A stretch of DNA of 64,000 nucleotides from Paenibacillus sp. JZ16 (GCF_015326965.1 NZ_CP017659.1:2418001-2482000), one strand, 5' to 3'. Positions 16,853 to 26,854 are shown, counted from the stretch's first letter. Notes: generated from the sequence alone by a model not told the origin. A program made the numbers and translations.

Positions 16853-18967
16853 ATGGTGAGAAGCTGGCTCATGTTTGAATACGTATTAACGTTTCTAATT
16901 GTTTTAATATGGTGGATCGTCGATTACAGAGCAAAAAAAACATGCCTTCCGCAACCGAAGGAAGTCCTGCTTAAGCATCTAAACAAACTTCGCTTCTGGT
17001 TGTGGCCCGCCATGATCATGACAGGGCTTAAATTCGCTGCGGGTGCGGTGCTGTGGAGTGCCGATTGGGCGTTTGTCGAAGACAAGGTGTTCATCCAGTG
17101 GCCGCTCTCCGTGCTCTCGATTTCCGCCATCTTTATCTTCTCACTGCCCGTATTAACGAGTCGCAAATTAAAAGTCCTTCATGAAAAGTTAAGCGACGGT
17201 TCAAGCGGTTACCTGAACAACCGCATCCTTACGGCGCCTTTTTCGGCAGCGTTCTTCGCAGCAGCATGCTCCTGCTTATACATGTTGTTTCTCTCGCAAT
17301 CTCCACTCCGATTCAGCAGTTTTATAACCGTCTGGATTGCATTCGGTATTCTGATGGGCATGGCGTGGGTTACCCGCAGAAGACAACTCAAGGAATTGCA
17401 GCATTCATTGAACATGGATCACCATGTAACCTACAAGCAGAGACTTATCCGATTCTCATGGAAGAGCCTGCTCGTCATTGCCATCACCTCCATAATGGTT
17501 TCCGCCGGCTTGATCTCGTCCCGGCTGCCGGACCGAATGAGCATGATGGAGCATGGCCGTCATGACAGCAGCGGAAGCCCCGGGAACCATAGCCATCATG
17601 GAAGTCACGCGGAAGCATCAAGCATATCTGCAGAGAATATAGAATCGATCAGTGTAGCCAGCTTGCGCGGACCGCAGACCTCAACGCCTGACCGCACATT
17701 CGAATTAAGCGCACAGAAAAAGCTGCTCACCATGCCCTCAGGCGAAACCGAAGAGGTATGGGCTTTTAACGGCCTCGTTCCCGGTCCGGAACTCCGTATT
17801 CAGGAAGGCGAACTGGTCGAAGTTACCCTGGTCAATATTGATGTAGAGGATGGCGTTACGATCCATTGGCATGGACTAAATGTTCCGAACGGAGAAGATG
17901 GCGTGGCAGGATTAACGCAGAATGCCGTCATGCCTGGAGAACAGTTTATCTACCGGTTCATCGCGGAACAGACGGGCACATACTGGTATCATTCCCATCA
18001 GCAATCCTCGGTGCAGGTTGCCAAAGGGTTGTATGGCACGCTTGTCATCGAACCGGATGACGCTACCGTTTTGGAAGACGTCGATATAACCGTGATGGCT
18101 CATCCGAAAGGAACGAGCAATGGAACAACGATCACCTTAGGGGCCACGGGAAAGCTCCAGCGACAGACCGTAAAGCCGGGCAAAACCGTGAGGTTAAGAT
18201 TAATCAATGCACATAACATGCCTAAAATGTTCTATTTGTCAGGAGCATCCTTCAAAGTAACATCCATTGACGGCATGGATCTCAACGGTCCCGAGTGGAT
18301 ACAAAATCAAAAGATGCTGCTGGCTGCCGGCGGACGCTACGATATTTCCTTTGCCATGCCGGATCATGCGGTATCCCTGGCGCACACTGCCGATGCGATC
18401 AACGAACGGAGCGAGGCGATTGTTATTGCCGGCAATGATCGGGATCAGCCGCTTTCTGGCCAGGAGGGCCCGGTATTCAATCCGGCCAAATACGGCACGC
18501 CGTCCTCGGTTCCTTTTGACGCTGATACCGTCTATGACCGTAACTTTACGCTTGTTCTCGACAACCGCGTGGGCTTCTATAACGGCATGATGACCAATGT
18601 GCAGACCATCAACGGTTATGTCTTTCCGAATACGCCGTCTCTCATGGTACGTGAAGGGGATATCGTAAAAATGAAGTTTGTGAATCGGGGCTTCATGGAT
18701 CATCCGATGCATCTGCATGGTCACCATATTCTCGTCTTGAAGCGTAATGGAAAACCTGTCGAAGGAAGTCCCTGGTGGACGGATACGCTAAATGTAGCGC
18801 CCGGCGAGACGTATGAAGCTGCGTTTGAAGCCGACAACCCGGGGCTTTGGATGGATCACTGCCACAATTTGGACCATGCCGCGGCCGGGATGTCGATGCA
18901 TCTCATGTATGAGGGGGTTTACACGCCTTACGAAATCGGGAGTGCCACCGTAAATAAACACGAATGA
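16853..18967 (+). CDS. Membrane-anchored multicopper oxidase
   Basis: The product is about 704 residues: an N-terminal membrane region with five or six hydrophobic segments (residues 1-220), a His/Ser-rich linker (HDSSGSPGNHSHHGSH), then cupredoxin domains. All copper motifs are present: HWHGLNVPNG, YWYHSHQQS, HPMHLHGHH and the C-terminal MDHCHNLDHAAAGMSMHLMYEG with the type-1 His-Cys-His ligands and a Met axial ligand. It probably oxidises metal ions or phenolics outside the membrane. The ATG at 16853 follows AAAGGGG. The two-component system is divergent, and the His-rich linker suggests copper exposure, though the substrate is not proven. Confidence 0.9.
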   Translation: MVRSWLMFEYVLTFLIVLIWWIVDYRAKKTCLPQPKEVLLKHLNKLRFWLWPAMIMTGLKFAAGAVLWSADWAFVEDKVFIQWPLSVLSISAIFIFSLPVLTSRKLKVLHEKLSDGSSGYLNNRILTAPFSAAFFAAACSCLYMLFLSQSPLRFSSFITVWIAFGILMGMAWVTRRRQLKELQHSLNMDHHVTYKQRLIRFSWKSLLVIAITSIMVSAGLISSRLPDRMSMMEHGRHDSSGSPGNHSHHGSHAEASSISAENIESISVASLRGPQTSTPDRTFELSAQKKLLTMPSGETEEVWAFNGLVPGPELRIQEGELVEVTLVNIDVEDGVTIHWHGLNVPNGEDGVAGLTQNAVMPGEQFIYRFIAEQTGTYWYHSHQQSSVQVAKGLYGTLVIEPDDATVLEDVDITVMAHPKGTSNGTTITLGATGKLQRQTVKPGKTVRLRLINAHNMPKMFYLSGASFKVTSIDGMDLNGPEWIQNQKMLLAAGGRYDISFAMPDHAVSLAHTADAINERSEAIVIAGNDRDQPLSGQEGPVFNPAKYGTPSSVPFDADTVYDRNFTLVLDNRVGFYNGMMTNVQTINGYVFPNTPSLMVREGDIVKMKFVNRGFMDHPMHLHGHHILVLKRNGKPVEGSPWWTDTLNVAPGETYEAAFEADNPGLWMDHCHNLDHAAAGMSMHLMYEGVYTPYEIGSATVNKHE

Positions 18968-18973
18968 ACAAAA

Positions 18974-19025
18974 AACAAGCGCCGATCACCAGGCTTCCCG
19001 AGCCAGCGGTAATCGAGCGCTTGTT
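18974..19025 (+). terminator. Hairpin after the multicopper oxidase gene
   Basis: AACAAGCGC and GCGCTTGTT are perfect 9-bp arms, with CGAT/ATCG extending the stem. It starts seven bases after the stop. The following T tract is short (TTTG), and the minus strand has AACAAGCGC followed by TGTTTTTTG, so it may also serve the convergent tautomerase gene. Confidence 0.7.
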
Positions 19026-19051
19026 TGCAATTGTTAACACTAGCTAAGCCT

Positions 19052-19441
19052 CTAAATATTCACCTTATACCCTAAAGCCAGTTCATCGCCGGGAAGCCCC
19101 CGGATTCCCCAGTTGTGCTGCGGCGTTTCGAATATCGTAATCTCCACATCCTGGGAAGAGATATGCAGCGAGTGCTCGAGCCGTTCGAACAACAATCGAA
19201 TCAGCTGTTTCTTGGCCTCCACGGTCCGGCATTCAAATATGCTGATCTCGATCACCGTGTAACGATCCGTTCTCCCGTCAGGAAAGAAGAAATCCTCGCG
19301 ACTCATGGGGAAAAAACGATGGAATTTCTTATCCGCCGGAAGCTGAAAAACGTCTACCACGCATGAATGTATCACTTCCGACAGCTGTTCCTTCACCGGG
19401 TTCAGCCGCTCCCGGACGCCATAAATTTTGATTTGCGCCAT
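19052..19441 (-). CDS. Tautomerase-superfamily (Tautomerase_2-like) protein lacking Pro1
   Basis: A small protein of about 129 residues: AQIKIYGVRERL at the start, a conserved FFPMSREDFFFPDGR segment and the ending NWGIRGLPGDEL, as in the tautomerase_2 group. Members of the superfamily use an N-terminal proline exposed after removal of Met. Here the residue after Met is Ala, so the usual catalytic base is missing. The ATG at 19441 follows GAGGAG at slightly long spacing; a longer frame upstream has no better site. It lies 180 bp after the ABC exporter gene in the same direction and may be separate. Function unknown. Confidence 0.8.
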   Translation of the reverse strand: MAQIKIYGVRERLNPVKEQLSEVIHSCVVDVFQLPADKKFHRFFPMSREDFFFPDGRTDRYTVIEISIFECRTVEAKKQLIRLLFERLEHSLHISSQDVEITIFETPQHNWGIRGLPGDELALGYKVNI

Positions 19442-19509
19442 GCTCTGCTCATCTCCTCTACTCTCCACCCTACTCATCTATGCCAAGGTTTACGCTACCA
19501 ATTATTTCT

Positions 19510-19525
19510 ATTCGACCTTGGTCGA
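19510..19525. promoter_or_regulatory. Operator-like palindrome upstream of the tautomerase gene
   Basis: TTCGACC and GGTCGAA are separated by two bases. A flanking CCAAGGT (near 19493) and ACCTTGG (19514-19520) form a second, wider inverted repeat. It lies about 70-85 bp upstream of the tautomerase start, in the region expected for its promoter. Confidence 0.35.
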
Positions 19526-19621
19526 AACAAAACCTCTTGCCCTAATAACACATGTTGAACAAGGTATGCGAAACGTTGTGCCGATCACTGTTGTTCCCCG
19601 GTTCAATCCCCCCATGTGCCC

Positions 19622-21385
19622 CTATTCCCCGATCTGGAACTGCTTCTTCGCCCACTCCACGTAGGACGGATGGCTTCGAATCAATTCTTCATGCGTCCCG
19701 CTTCCCGTAATGTGCCCCTTCTCCAGGACAATAATCTGATCCGCCTCGACCACGGTGGATAACCGGTGGGCGATGACCACGGTCGTTCGTTCCACCATCA
19801 GATTGTTCAGCGCTTTCTGCACTTCATGCTCGGAGTCGCTGTCGAGGCTTGCCGTCGCTTCATCCAGAAGCAGGATGTCCGGCTTCCGCAGCAAAGCCCT
19901 TGCAATCGCCACGCGTTGACGCTGACCTCCCGATAACTGGATGCCTCGCTCCCCAACCTCCGTGTCATATCCTCGCGGCAGTGCCTCGATAAATCCCTCC
20001 GCATAGGCCAGTCTCGCCGCTTCAGCAATTTCCTCGTCGGAGATCGGCTCCTCCCGTCCATAGACGATATTGTCCCGGATCGTTCCGGTCATGAGCGGGC
20101 TGTCCTGGGACACATACCCGAGCTTACGCCGCCACGACTCCAAAGTATAATCGCGGATCGCTTCGGAGCCAAAGTAAATCTCCCCGCCGGATGGCGCGTA
20201 GAACCGCTCAATCAAGGAGAACACCGTGGTTTTGCCGCTGCCGCTGGGTCCTACCAAAGCGGTGACCTTCTTGGCAGGGATCGAAAAGGATACCTCGGAC
20301 AGAATGGTCTCGCCTTCATGATAAGCAAACGCCACCTCTTTAAATTCAACATCCCGATGCCCATCCGGTGCAGTACGCACCGCACGATTGTCGCTCTCCG
20401 GCTCATATTCGAGAATCAGCCGCAATCTCTCGGTGGCCGCCATCACCTTCTGGAGTTGGGAATAGAACGTAGCAAACTGGCTGAAAGGAAACATGATCTG
20501 GAACAGCAGCAGGATAAACGATACCAGCTCGCCTGCGCTAAGAGCGCCGGAAGAGACGCGAACGCCGCCGTATCCGATAATGACCACCAACAGGACGACC
20601 ATGACCATCGACATCAACGGAATCAGGACCGAGTTGATTTTGGCTTCCTTCATGCCGAATCGGTACAGGCTGTCCATATCGTCATACCCGCTTTTCTCCT
20701 CCCTCCGCTCTGCATTGGAGGCTTTCACCAGGCGAATCTCGCCGATCACCTGGGTCAGCATGGCGGACAGCTGGGCCAGCTGTCCATACATGCTGATGGA
20801 GATTTTATACATCTTTCCGCCGATGGGCATTAATATGCCGAACCCGACCGGAACGGCAATCAGGATGATGAGGGTCATCCGCCAATCCAAGTAAAACAAG
20901 ATTGCAACGGCCCCCAAAACGGTCAATAGATTCGAGCAAAAAGCAATCAAATGATCCGTGATCAGGGTTTTCACTTCATTCGTATCGTTGGTCACCCGGC
21001 TCATCGTTTCTGCCGAACGGTGCTTGTCAAAGAACGGAACCGGCAATGCCAGCACCTTGGTCCAGAGCCGTTTACGAATTTTGTTCACCGTCTGGTTCCC
21101 GACATAGGCAAGCATATAGTAGGAAAGTCCGCTCGCCACGGCTTCCAGCAGGAACAGAACGGCCAGAAAGCCGACCGTACGAATATTAAATGAATCTGCA
21201 GCAAAATTATCGATTAATTGGCCGGTGATGAGCGGGACGACCAGTCCCGTCACCGCACCAACCAAACTGAGCACGATGGCCAGAAACAGCACTAGCTTCG
21301 GAATACCCGAAGAGCGCAGCAGCTTAATAAAATACCGAATCGTGGTTTTTGTAACCTTACCCTTCTCTTCTACGGTTTGCTCCAT
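19622..21385 (-). CDS. ABC multidrug exporter (fused membrane and ATPase domains, BmrA-like)
   Basis: A 587-residue half-transporter. The first 320 residues form the six-helix membrane domain; the last 240 hold the ATPase with GPSGSGKTT (Walker A), the signature LSGGQRQRVAIARALL, ILLLDEATASLD (Walker B) and the H-loop VIAHRLST. Length and domain order match homodimeric BmrA/MsbA-like exporters. It starts 30 bases after the UvrA-like gene and is very likely cotranscribed with it. Together with the divergent ABATE/CGNR regulator the set resembles an inducible antibiotic-resistance unit. Confidence 0.92.
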   Translation of the reverse strand: MEQTVEEKGKVTKTTIRYFIKLLRSSGIPKLVLFLAIVLSLVGAVTGLVVPLITGQLIDNFAADSFNIRTVGFLAVLFLLEAVASGLSYYMLAYVGNQTVNKIRKRLWTKVLALPVPFFDKHRSAETMSRVTNDTNEVKTLITDHLIAFCSNLLTVLGAVAILFYLDWRMTLIILIAVPVGFGILMPIGGKMYKISISMYGQLAQLSAMLTQVIGEIRLVKASNAERREEKSGYDDMDSLYRFGMKEAKINSVLIPLMSMVMVVLLVVIIGYGGVRVSSGALSAGELVSFILLLFQIMFPFSQFATFYSQLQKVMAATERLRLILEYEPESDNRAVRTAPDGHRDVEFKEVAFAYHEGETILSEVSFSIPAKKVTALVGPSGSGKTTVFSLIERFYAPSGGEIYFGSEAIRDYTLESWRRKLGYVSQDSPLMTGTIRDNIVYGREEPISDEEIAEAARLAYAEGFIEALPRGYDTEVGERGIQLSGGQRQRVAIARALLRKPDILLLDEATASLDSDSEHEVQKALNNLMVERTTVVIAHRLSTVVEADQIIVLEKGHITGSGTHEELIRSHPSYVEWAKKQFQIGE

Positions 21386-21415
21386 ATGGAATTCCTCCCT
21401 TTTTGCATCCAGCCG

Positions 21416-23917
21416 TCACATATAGATTTCTTTGATAAAACGGCCGGTGAACGAGGCTTCCACAGCCGCTACTTCCTCAGGCGTTCCTGTCGCCACGACA
21501 GACCCGCCGGCAGCTCCTCCGCCAGGCCCGATATCGATGAGCCAATCCGAATGCCAGATCAGGTCCAAATTGTGTTCAACCAAAATCACGGTGTTCCCCG
21601 CGTCCACCAAGCGGTTCAACAGAACGAGCAGCTGCTGGACATCTCCGGGGTGAAGCCCGGTTGAAGGCTCATCCAGCAAATACAGCGTGTGGTTTTTGGT
21701 CTTTTTGCTCAGCTCCTTAGCCAATTTAATGCGCTGTCCCTCACCGCCGGATAAGGTGCTCACCGATTGCCCCCACTTCAAATACCCAAGCCCGACATCG
21801 CAGAGCAGCCGGGTCAATTCCATGATTTTCGGCCGATCCTCCAGAATCGACAGACTTTCCTCAATCGTCATATCCAAAATGTCGGAGATGGTGTAGCCGT
21901 TATAGGTCACGCGCAGAACCTCTTCCTTAAACCGCTTGCCCTTGCAATCCGGACAACGTACCTCCAGCTCCGGAAGGAAGTGCATATGCACCGACACAAC
22001 GCCAAGTCCTTGGCATGTCTCGCAGCGCCCGCCTTGTGTATTAAAGGAAAAGTGCTTGGCCGTCAATTGACTCTCCTTCGCTTCCGGCAAGCTGGCGTAC
22101 CAGTTTCTGATATGGGTGTAAACATCGGTATACGTAGCAATGTTGGAGCGCTGCATTCGGGATACCGGTGATTGGTCAACCGTAATCAGCTGCCCTACCG
22201 ATTCCCAACCCGTGATGGCCTTGCAGCCGATTGGAGTTGATTGATCGCTTCCGGATTCCGCCAGAAGATCAAACAAAAGCGTGGATTTACCAGATCCCGA
22301 TACGCCTGTCACCGATATGAGACAGCCGAGCGGGAAAGAGGTCGTGATATGTTTCAAATTTCTTAAATGTGCATCCTCGATCGTCAGCAGGCTTCCGTTC
22401 CCAGCCCTGCGCCGATTCGGTTCCGGAAGCATCGTGTTCTCGCGGAAGTAGGATCCGGTCACGGATGTGGGATGATGAATAAGCTCCTCCAGCGTTCCTT
22501 GACCGACAACCGTACCGCCCATCGTTCCCGCGCCCGGTCCGATATCAATGATATGGTCAGCGGCCCGCATCACTTCTTCGTCATGCTCGATGACGAGCAC
22601 CGTGTTGCCCAGATCCCTCAGTTGTTTCAGAACCTGGATCAGTCCCCTGGTATCTTTGGGATGCAGTCCCGTTGTCGGTTCGTCCAAAATGTACAGTACC
22701 CCTGTCAGGCCTGATCCCAGAATCGATGCGAGTCGAAGCCTCTGGGCTTCTCCGCCTGACATCGTGACGACCTGCCTCTCCATGGACATGTAACCCAGCC
22801 CGACATCCATAATGCGTTTTAGTCTGACGACGGAATCATGAATGAGCGGTTCCACAATCGTTAATTGGTCCTCCGTCAGCTTCCTCAGCAGCGCCTCCAT
22901 CCAATTTAAGGCTTCCCCGATCGACCAGGCGTTGACTTCGTTAATGGAGACTCCATCCACCCGGACGCGGCGGCTGTCCTCCTTCAGCTTCGTTCCGTGA
23001 CAATCCGGACAAAGGTGCTCATGAAACAGGGACGCTTCACCGGACTCGCTTCCCTTCTCCCGGTACCTTCTCCATATCCCGGTGACTACACCCTCGTACT
23101 TGCCTTGTCCTACGGACTTCGGCGGTTTGACGTCAGGAAAATGCCGGCTGAACTGCTCGCTCTCTACGCCGTAATACAGGAGATCACGCTGAACCTCGTC
23201 ATAGTCCCGAATCGGCATGAACTCATCGAATGCGAACCCGTAATACTTGGCTGCCGCTTTCAGAATGGTGATGTTATAATCGGTAAGAGCGCTGTACCAC
23301 GTTGCCACCCCGCCGTCCCTTAAACTTAATTCCGGACGAAACACAGCCTCCATGTTCAGACTGACCGTTTGACCGAGTCCGCTGCATGTTTCGCATGCGC
23401 CTTCCGGCTTGTTAAAGGAAAAATGCGACATCGTCAATTTTTCGAGACCATGGCCGCATCGCCTACAACGAACCGTCTCGTGAGAATCGCTGATCTCTTC
23501 CTCCTCAGCCAGACCGTGATAGGCTTCTCCCTCCACATGAGGTATCACCGTATCGCCACAGGACGGACAAGTACGTTCACCAAGCTTAGAAAACAGAATT
23601 CGAAGCAGCGTGTAGATATCCGTCACCGTTCCGATGGTGGATCTTGGGTTCCGGTTCGTAATGTGCTGTCCCACGCTGATTGACGGGGATAGTCCTTCAA
23701 TCGAATCCACCTTCGGCTTGCTGACCGAGTCCGACACCATGCCCATGGATTCCATGTACTGCCGTTGGCACTCCCGCTGCAGCGTATCCATCGCGAGCGT
23801 GGACTTGCCCGAGCCGGACGGACCTGTCATGACAACCAGTTTGTACTTCGGAATTTCAAGCGAGACATTCTTCAGGTTGTTCTCCCGGGCACCGCGAATC
23901 TTAATCGTTCCTTCCAT
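21416..23917 (-). CDS. UvrA-like ABC ATPase (UvrA2/drug-resistance type)
   Basis: About 833 residues with two ABC cassettes: GPSGSGKST near residue 35 and GVSGSGKST in the second half, two SGGE signatures, and zinc-finger cysteine pairs ([36 protein letters not shown]). It is about 110 residues shorter than housekeeping UvrA, consistent with the UvrA2 class often linked to self-resistance against DNA-binding drugs. The ATG at 23917 has AGGAGG nine bases upstream; a 70-residue upstream extension is not family-like. The operon partner is an ABC exporter, which supports a role in drug tolerance rather than general repair. Confidence 0.9.
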   Translation of the reverse strand: MEGTIKIRGARENNLKNVSLEIPKYKLVVMTGPSGSGKSTLAMDTLQRECQRQYMESMGMVSDSVSKPKVDSIEGLSPSISVGQHITNRNPRSTIGTVTDIYTLLRILFSKLGERTCPSCGDTVIPHVEGEAYHGLAEEEEISDSHETVRCRRCGHGLEKLTMSHFSFNKPEGACETCSGLGQTVSLNMEAVFRPELSLRDGGVATWYSALTDYNITILKAAAKYYGFAFDEFMPIRDYDEVQRDLLYYGVESEQFSRHFPDVKPPKSVGQGKYEGVVTGIWRRYREKGSESGEASLFHEHLCPDCHGTKLKEDSRRVRVDGVSINEVNAWSIGEALNWMEALLRKLTEDQLTIVEPLIHDSVVRLKRIMDVGLGYMSMERQVVTMSGGEAQRLRLASILGSGLTGVLYILDEPTTGLHPKDTRGLIQVLKQLRDLGNTVLVIEHDEEVMRAADHIIDIGPGAGTMGGTVVGQGTLEELIHHPTSVTGSYFRENTMLPEPNRRRAGNGSLLTIEDAHLRNLKHITTSFPLGCLISVTGVSGSGKSTLLFDLLAESGSDQSTPIGCKAITGWESVGQLITVDQSPVSRMQRSNIATYTDVYTHIRNWYASLPEAKESQLTAKHFSFNTQGGRCETCQGLGVVSVHMHFLPELEVRCPDCKGKRFKEEVLRVTYNGYTISDILDMTIEESLSILEDRPKIMELTRLLCDVGLGYLKWGQSVSTLSGGEGQRIKLAKELSKKTKNHTLYLLDEPSTGLHPGDVQQLLVLLNRLVDAGNTVILVEHNLDLIWHSDWLIDIGPGGGAAGGSVVATGTPEEVAAVEASFTGRFIKEIYM

Positions 23918-24246
23918 ATATCCGAACCTCCTAAAAGTTTTGTGGAGCTTAGCTTCATTGAGAAACTTCGCAATAAAACTCGCTTCGCAAGCGCAAGCAT
24001 ACTGTTTCGTTTTGGAAGCCTGGCTCCAATCCTTCAATTTACAAACCCATCTTACAACATTGATGCAAGTACAAAATTCCAAACGGAAAAAGGTTGATCT
24101 ATCGCCGTTTTCGAGATCAAAAGCCGTCACGGAGCTTCAAGGTTTATGTATAACGTTTGTTGCCGTTCCATTTGTATAAACACAGCATTGACTATATAAT
24201 GGGCTACAAATAATACTTATCGTATGTTTTGAGGAGAGCGGTAACC
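23918..24246. promoter_or_regulatory. Divergent promoter region of the UvrA2 and CGNR regulator genes
   Basis: No convincing gene lies here. The stretch holds several short inverted repeats (for example GCTTCGCAAGC near 23980 and TTGGA/TCCAA near 24018-24035) that could fold in the leader of the UvrA2 transcript, as in drug-induced attenuators. A TTGACT at 24189 may be the -35 of the regulator gene. No decisive regulatory motif was identified. Confidence 0.35.
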
Positions 24247-24873
24247 ATGCCGAAAAAAATCGCACCCGAATTTTATTTTATTGGCAACCATCCCATGCTG
24301 GATTTCGTGAATACCAAGATTGCGGTTGATGGACAACCTCTGGATTTGCTTGATACATTCGATTCTTTATTGGATTGGATGGTGAAGGCGAACCTGCTGT
24401 CCGAGGTCGAGCGTAACCTGCGCAAGGCGGTATATAACGGCTCCGAGGAAGAAGCCGGAATCGTGGAAGCCGCCCGGTTGCTCCGCGGCCACCTCTTTAA
24501 TCTGATTCAGCCGGGCAGCGTGAACGAGACCTCTACGGAAGTTAGCCTGCAATATATCAATGGGCTGCTGAAGGAGCAAATCCTTCGCACAACGCTGGTG
24601 GCAGAAGGGAACGCGTACAGCCGCAAAAGCCGGATGCTTTTTCGCAAGCCGCTGGATCTGTTGACCCCGGTCGCCGCATCTGCCGTTGATTTTTTAACTA
24701 CCCATGACCTGAAATTGGTGAAAAAATGCGAAAATCCGGCGTGCGTGCTTCGCTTTTACGACAATAGCAAAAATAGCACAAGGCGCTGGTGCAGCCCCAA
24801 AACATGCGGGAACCGCATGAAGGTCGCTGCCTATCTGGAGCGTCAGAAACAGCAGCAAACGAAGGAATCTTAG
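24247..24873 (+). CDS. ABATE-domain regulator with C-terminal CGNR zinc finger
   Basis: The protein has about 208 residues. An N-terminal ABATE-type domain begins with FIGNHPMLDFVNT, and the C-terminus has the zinc-finger pattern CENPAC...FYDNSKN...RRWCSPKTCGNRMKVAAYLERQK with the diagnostic CGNR. Such proteins are stress- or antibiotic-linked DNA-binding regulators. The ATG at 24247 follows GAGGAGAGCGGTAACC; an earlier TTG is poorer. It is divergent from the UvrA2 and ABC exporter genes and is their likely regulator. Confidence 0.88.
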   Translation: MPKKIAPEFYFIGNHPMLDFVNTKIAVDGQPLDLLDTFDSLLDWMVKANLLSEVERNLRKAVYNGSEEEAGIVEAARLLRGHLFNLIQPGSVNETSTEVSLQYINGLLKEQILRTTLVAEGNAYSRKSRMLFRKPLDLLTPVAASAVDFLTTHDLKLVKKCENPACVLRFYDNSKNSTRRWCSPKTCGNRMKVAAYLERQKQQQTKES

Positions 24874-24898
24874 ATAAATCATCTAAGATTCCTTTTTT
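24862..24898 (+). terminator. Rho-independent terminator after the CGNR regulator
   Basis: AAGGAATCTTAGAT pairs fully with ATCTAAGATTCCTT around a five-base loop, followed by a T run. The stem begins within the last codons of the gene. Confidence 0.9.
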
Positions 24899-25080
24899 AA
24901 TACCCAAAATAACTCTTTACAGGTTAATAATCAAGGTATATAATTCCCTTAATCATATTTAGATGGTTAATAAATTAAATGAGGTGGTGTTTTTCTTCTT
25001 ATCATTACGACCATTCAAAAAGCTCTACATAACAATTGCATCATAAAAATTCGTAGATAATTCAAGGAGGCATTTATCAG

Positions 25081-25953
25081 ATGAATCATAAAATCCAGTA
25101 TCGCACGGCTCAAATCGAAGGCTTGGATATTTTTTACCGTGAAGCGGGGGCTCCCGGCTCGCCTGTTGTCCTGCTGCTGCATGGTTTCCCGACTTCCAGT
25201 CAAATGTATCGTCAATTGATCCCGGCTCTTGCCGATCAGTACCACGTGATTGCACCGGATTATCCTGGTTTTGGTTACAGCAGTGCGCCTGACCATGATC
25301 AATTCCAGTACAGCTTTGACCATTTCAGTCAGCTCATCGAGAAATTGCTCGACCAATTAAATATCCAGAGCTTCTACGTCTACCTTATGGATTACGGCGC
25401 ACCCGTTGGTTTCCGAATTGCAGCACGCCATCCCGAGCGGGTTCGGGGGCTGATCATACAGAATGGGAATGCCTATGAGGAGGGGCTCGAGGAATTCTGG
25501 AATCCCATTAAAGCGTACTGGGAAGATCCCGCGAATCCGGATAAACGCGAGGCCCTGCGCTGGTTAACCAGCATCGAGGCAACCAAATGGCAATATACCC
25601 ATGGCGTCCGTGATACGTCCCTCATCAGCCCCGACACCTACACGCTGGATCAAGCGCTGCTGGATCGGCCCGGGAACCAGGAAATACAACTGGATTTGTT
25701 CCTGGATTACGGATCAAATCCTCCCTTATATCCGGCTTGGCAGCAGTATTTCCGCGATGCGCAGCCGCCGACCCTTATCGTGTGGGGGCAAGGCGACCAT
25801 ATCTTCCCTGAGAACGGGGCCCATCCGTATCTGCGCGATCTGCCCGATGCCGAGCTTCACATCCTGAAGGATGCCGGGCATTTTGCGTTGGAGTCACATG
25901 GACCGGAAATCATGGATTACATCCGGGCATTCCTGGAACGTCAATCTTCATAA
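25081..25953 (+). CDS. Alpha/beta hydrolase, haloalkane dehalogenase/epoxide hydrolase-like
   Basis: A 290-residue cytoplasmic hydrolase. The nucleophile elbow is LMDYGAP with Asp104, as in haloalkane dehalogenases and epoxide hydrolases rather than Ser esterases. [10 protein letters not shown] forms the oxyanion region, the acid is probably in GQGDHIF near residue 238, and His267 (DAGHFALES) completes the triad. The ATG follows AAGGAGG at ten bases. The gene stands alone downstream of a 180-bp promoter region and a terminator. Substrate unknown; asparagine-for-nucleophile variants can be excluded because the Asp is present. Confidence 0.88.
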   Translation: MNHKIQYRTAQIEGLDIFYREAGAPGSPVVLLLHGFPTSSQMYRQLIPALADQYHVIAPDYPGFGYSSAPDHDQFQYSFDHFSQLIEKLLDQLNIQSFYVYLMDYGAPVGFRIAARHPERVRGLIIQNGNAYEEGLEEFWNPIKAYWEDPANPDKREALRWLTSIEATKWQYTHGVRDTSLISPDTYTLDQALLDRPGNQEIQLDLFLDYGSNPPLYPAWQQYFRDAQPPTLIVWGQGDHIFPENGAHPYLRDLPDAELHILKDAGHFALESHGPEIMDYIRAFLERQSS

Positions 25954-26076
25954 TATGAGCATGACAATGATATAAGCTATTCCCCGGCAGGCTTTTCATT
26001 GGGCCGTTCTTCATGATACAATCCCCCAGAAAAAAAGTATTCAAACAGATCCTTGCATGAGGTAAGGGGGACCGTC

Positions 26077-26778
26077 ATGGGTATCAGACCGATTGATATA
26101 GCCAAGAAACTGGGGATTACCACAAGTGCGCTCAAGCATTATGAAAAATGGGGCATTGTCCCTCCTGCAAAGCGTGCCCCGAACGGATACCGGGTGTATA
26201 CGGAGGAGCATGCCGCATACTTCGAATGCATAAGAGCCATGTTTCCCGGCTTCGGCGTAGACGTTACGAAGCAAGTGATGATCAAGCTGCAGGAGAACGA
26301 GCTGGATGAAGCGCTCTGGATTGTAAACGAGGTTCAGGCCAATCTGCAGCAGGATAAAGTCCTCGCGGAGCGGACCATCCGCATTCTGGATATCGAGCAG
26401 CTTGACGTTGTCGATGCCCGTGGGCGGAAAAGAAAGCTGACCATCGGGGAGGTTGCGGCCGAAACCGGCGTTCCGACCTCGGCTATCCGCCACTGGGAGA
26501 AGGAAGGCGTCCTGATTCTGCCTCGGGATCGGGAAAACGGCTATCGGAAGTTCGAAGGCGCCCAGATCCGGCAGATCATGATCATTCGGATTCTCCGCTC
26601 GGCCAATTACCCGCTGGAAGTCATCAAAGACGTACTGCATGAACTTGAGCATCATCAAGTCGATAATGCCAGACGGGTGCTCAAGGACACGCTTGTATAC
26701 CTCAACTACCGCAACCATAACCAGATACGCGGCGTGCACTATCTATATCAGCTGTGCCAAGTGCTGAAATTAATGTAA
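26077..26778 (+). CDS. MerR-family regulator with two MerR HTH domains
   Basis: About 233 residues. The first 70 residues form one MerR HTH (IRPIDIAKKLGITTSALKHYEKWGI with PNGYRVY), and residues 120-190 form a second (LTIGEVAAETGVPTSAIRHWEKEG with ENGYRKF). MerR proteins normally have one HTH plus a coiled coil. Here two are joined by about 50 residues of helical linker, with a short C-terminal helix. The ATG at 26077 follows TAAGGGGG. It lies alone between a hydrolase gene and a convergent lipoprotein gene; targets unknown. No metal-binding cysteines are visible. Confidence 0.87.
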   Translation: MGIRPIDIAKKLGITTSALKHYEKWGIVPPAKRAPNGYRVYTEEHAAYFECIRAMFPGFGVDVTKQVMIKLQENELDEALWIVNEVQANLQQDKVLAERTIRILDIEQLDVVDARGRKRKLTIGEVAAETGVPTSAIRHWEKEGVLILPRDRENGYRKFEGAQIRQIMIIRILRSANYPLEVIKDVLHELEHHQVDNARRVLKDTLVYLNYRNHNQIRGVHYLYQLCQVLKLM

Positions 26779-26811
26779 AGCCCACTCCCTATGTACATTG
26801 ATGTTTAACAT

Positions 26812-26854
26812 AAAAAAACAATCAAGGACGAACTACATCCATGATTGTTTTTTT
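26812..26854. terminator. Bidirectional terminator between the MerR and lipoprotein genes
   Basis: AAAAAACAATCA and TGATTGTTTTTT are complementary arms around a 17-base loop. T runs occur on both strands, suiting the two convergent genes. Confidence 0.85.

Noticed and set aside
16853..18967. Laccase-like assignment of the multicopper oxidase to a specific substrate
   Set aside because: The motifs fix the family but do not separate copper, manganese or phenol oxidation.
23918..24130. N-terminal extension of the UvrA-like gene
   Set aside because: It lacks family similarity and a ribosome binding site, while AGGAGG precedes the ATG at 23917.
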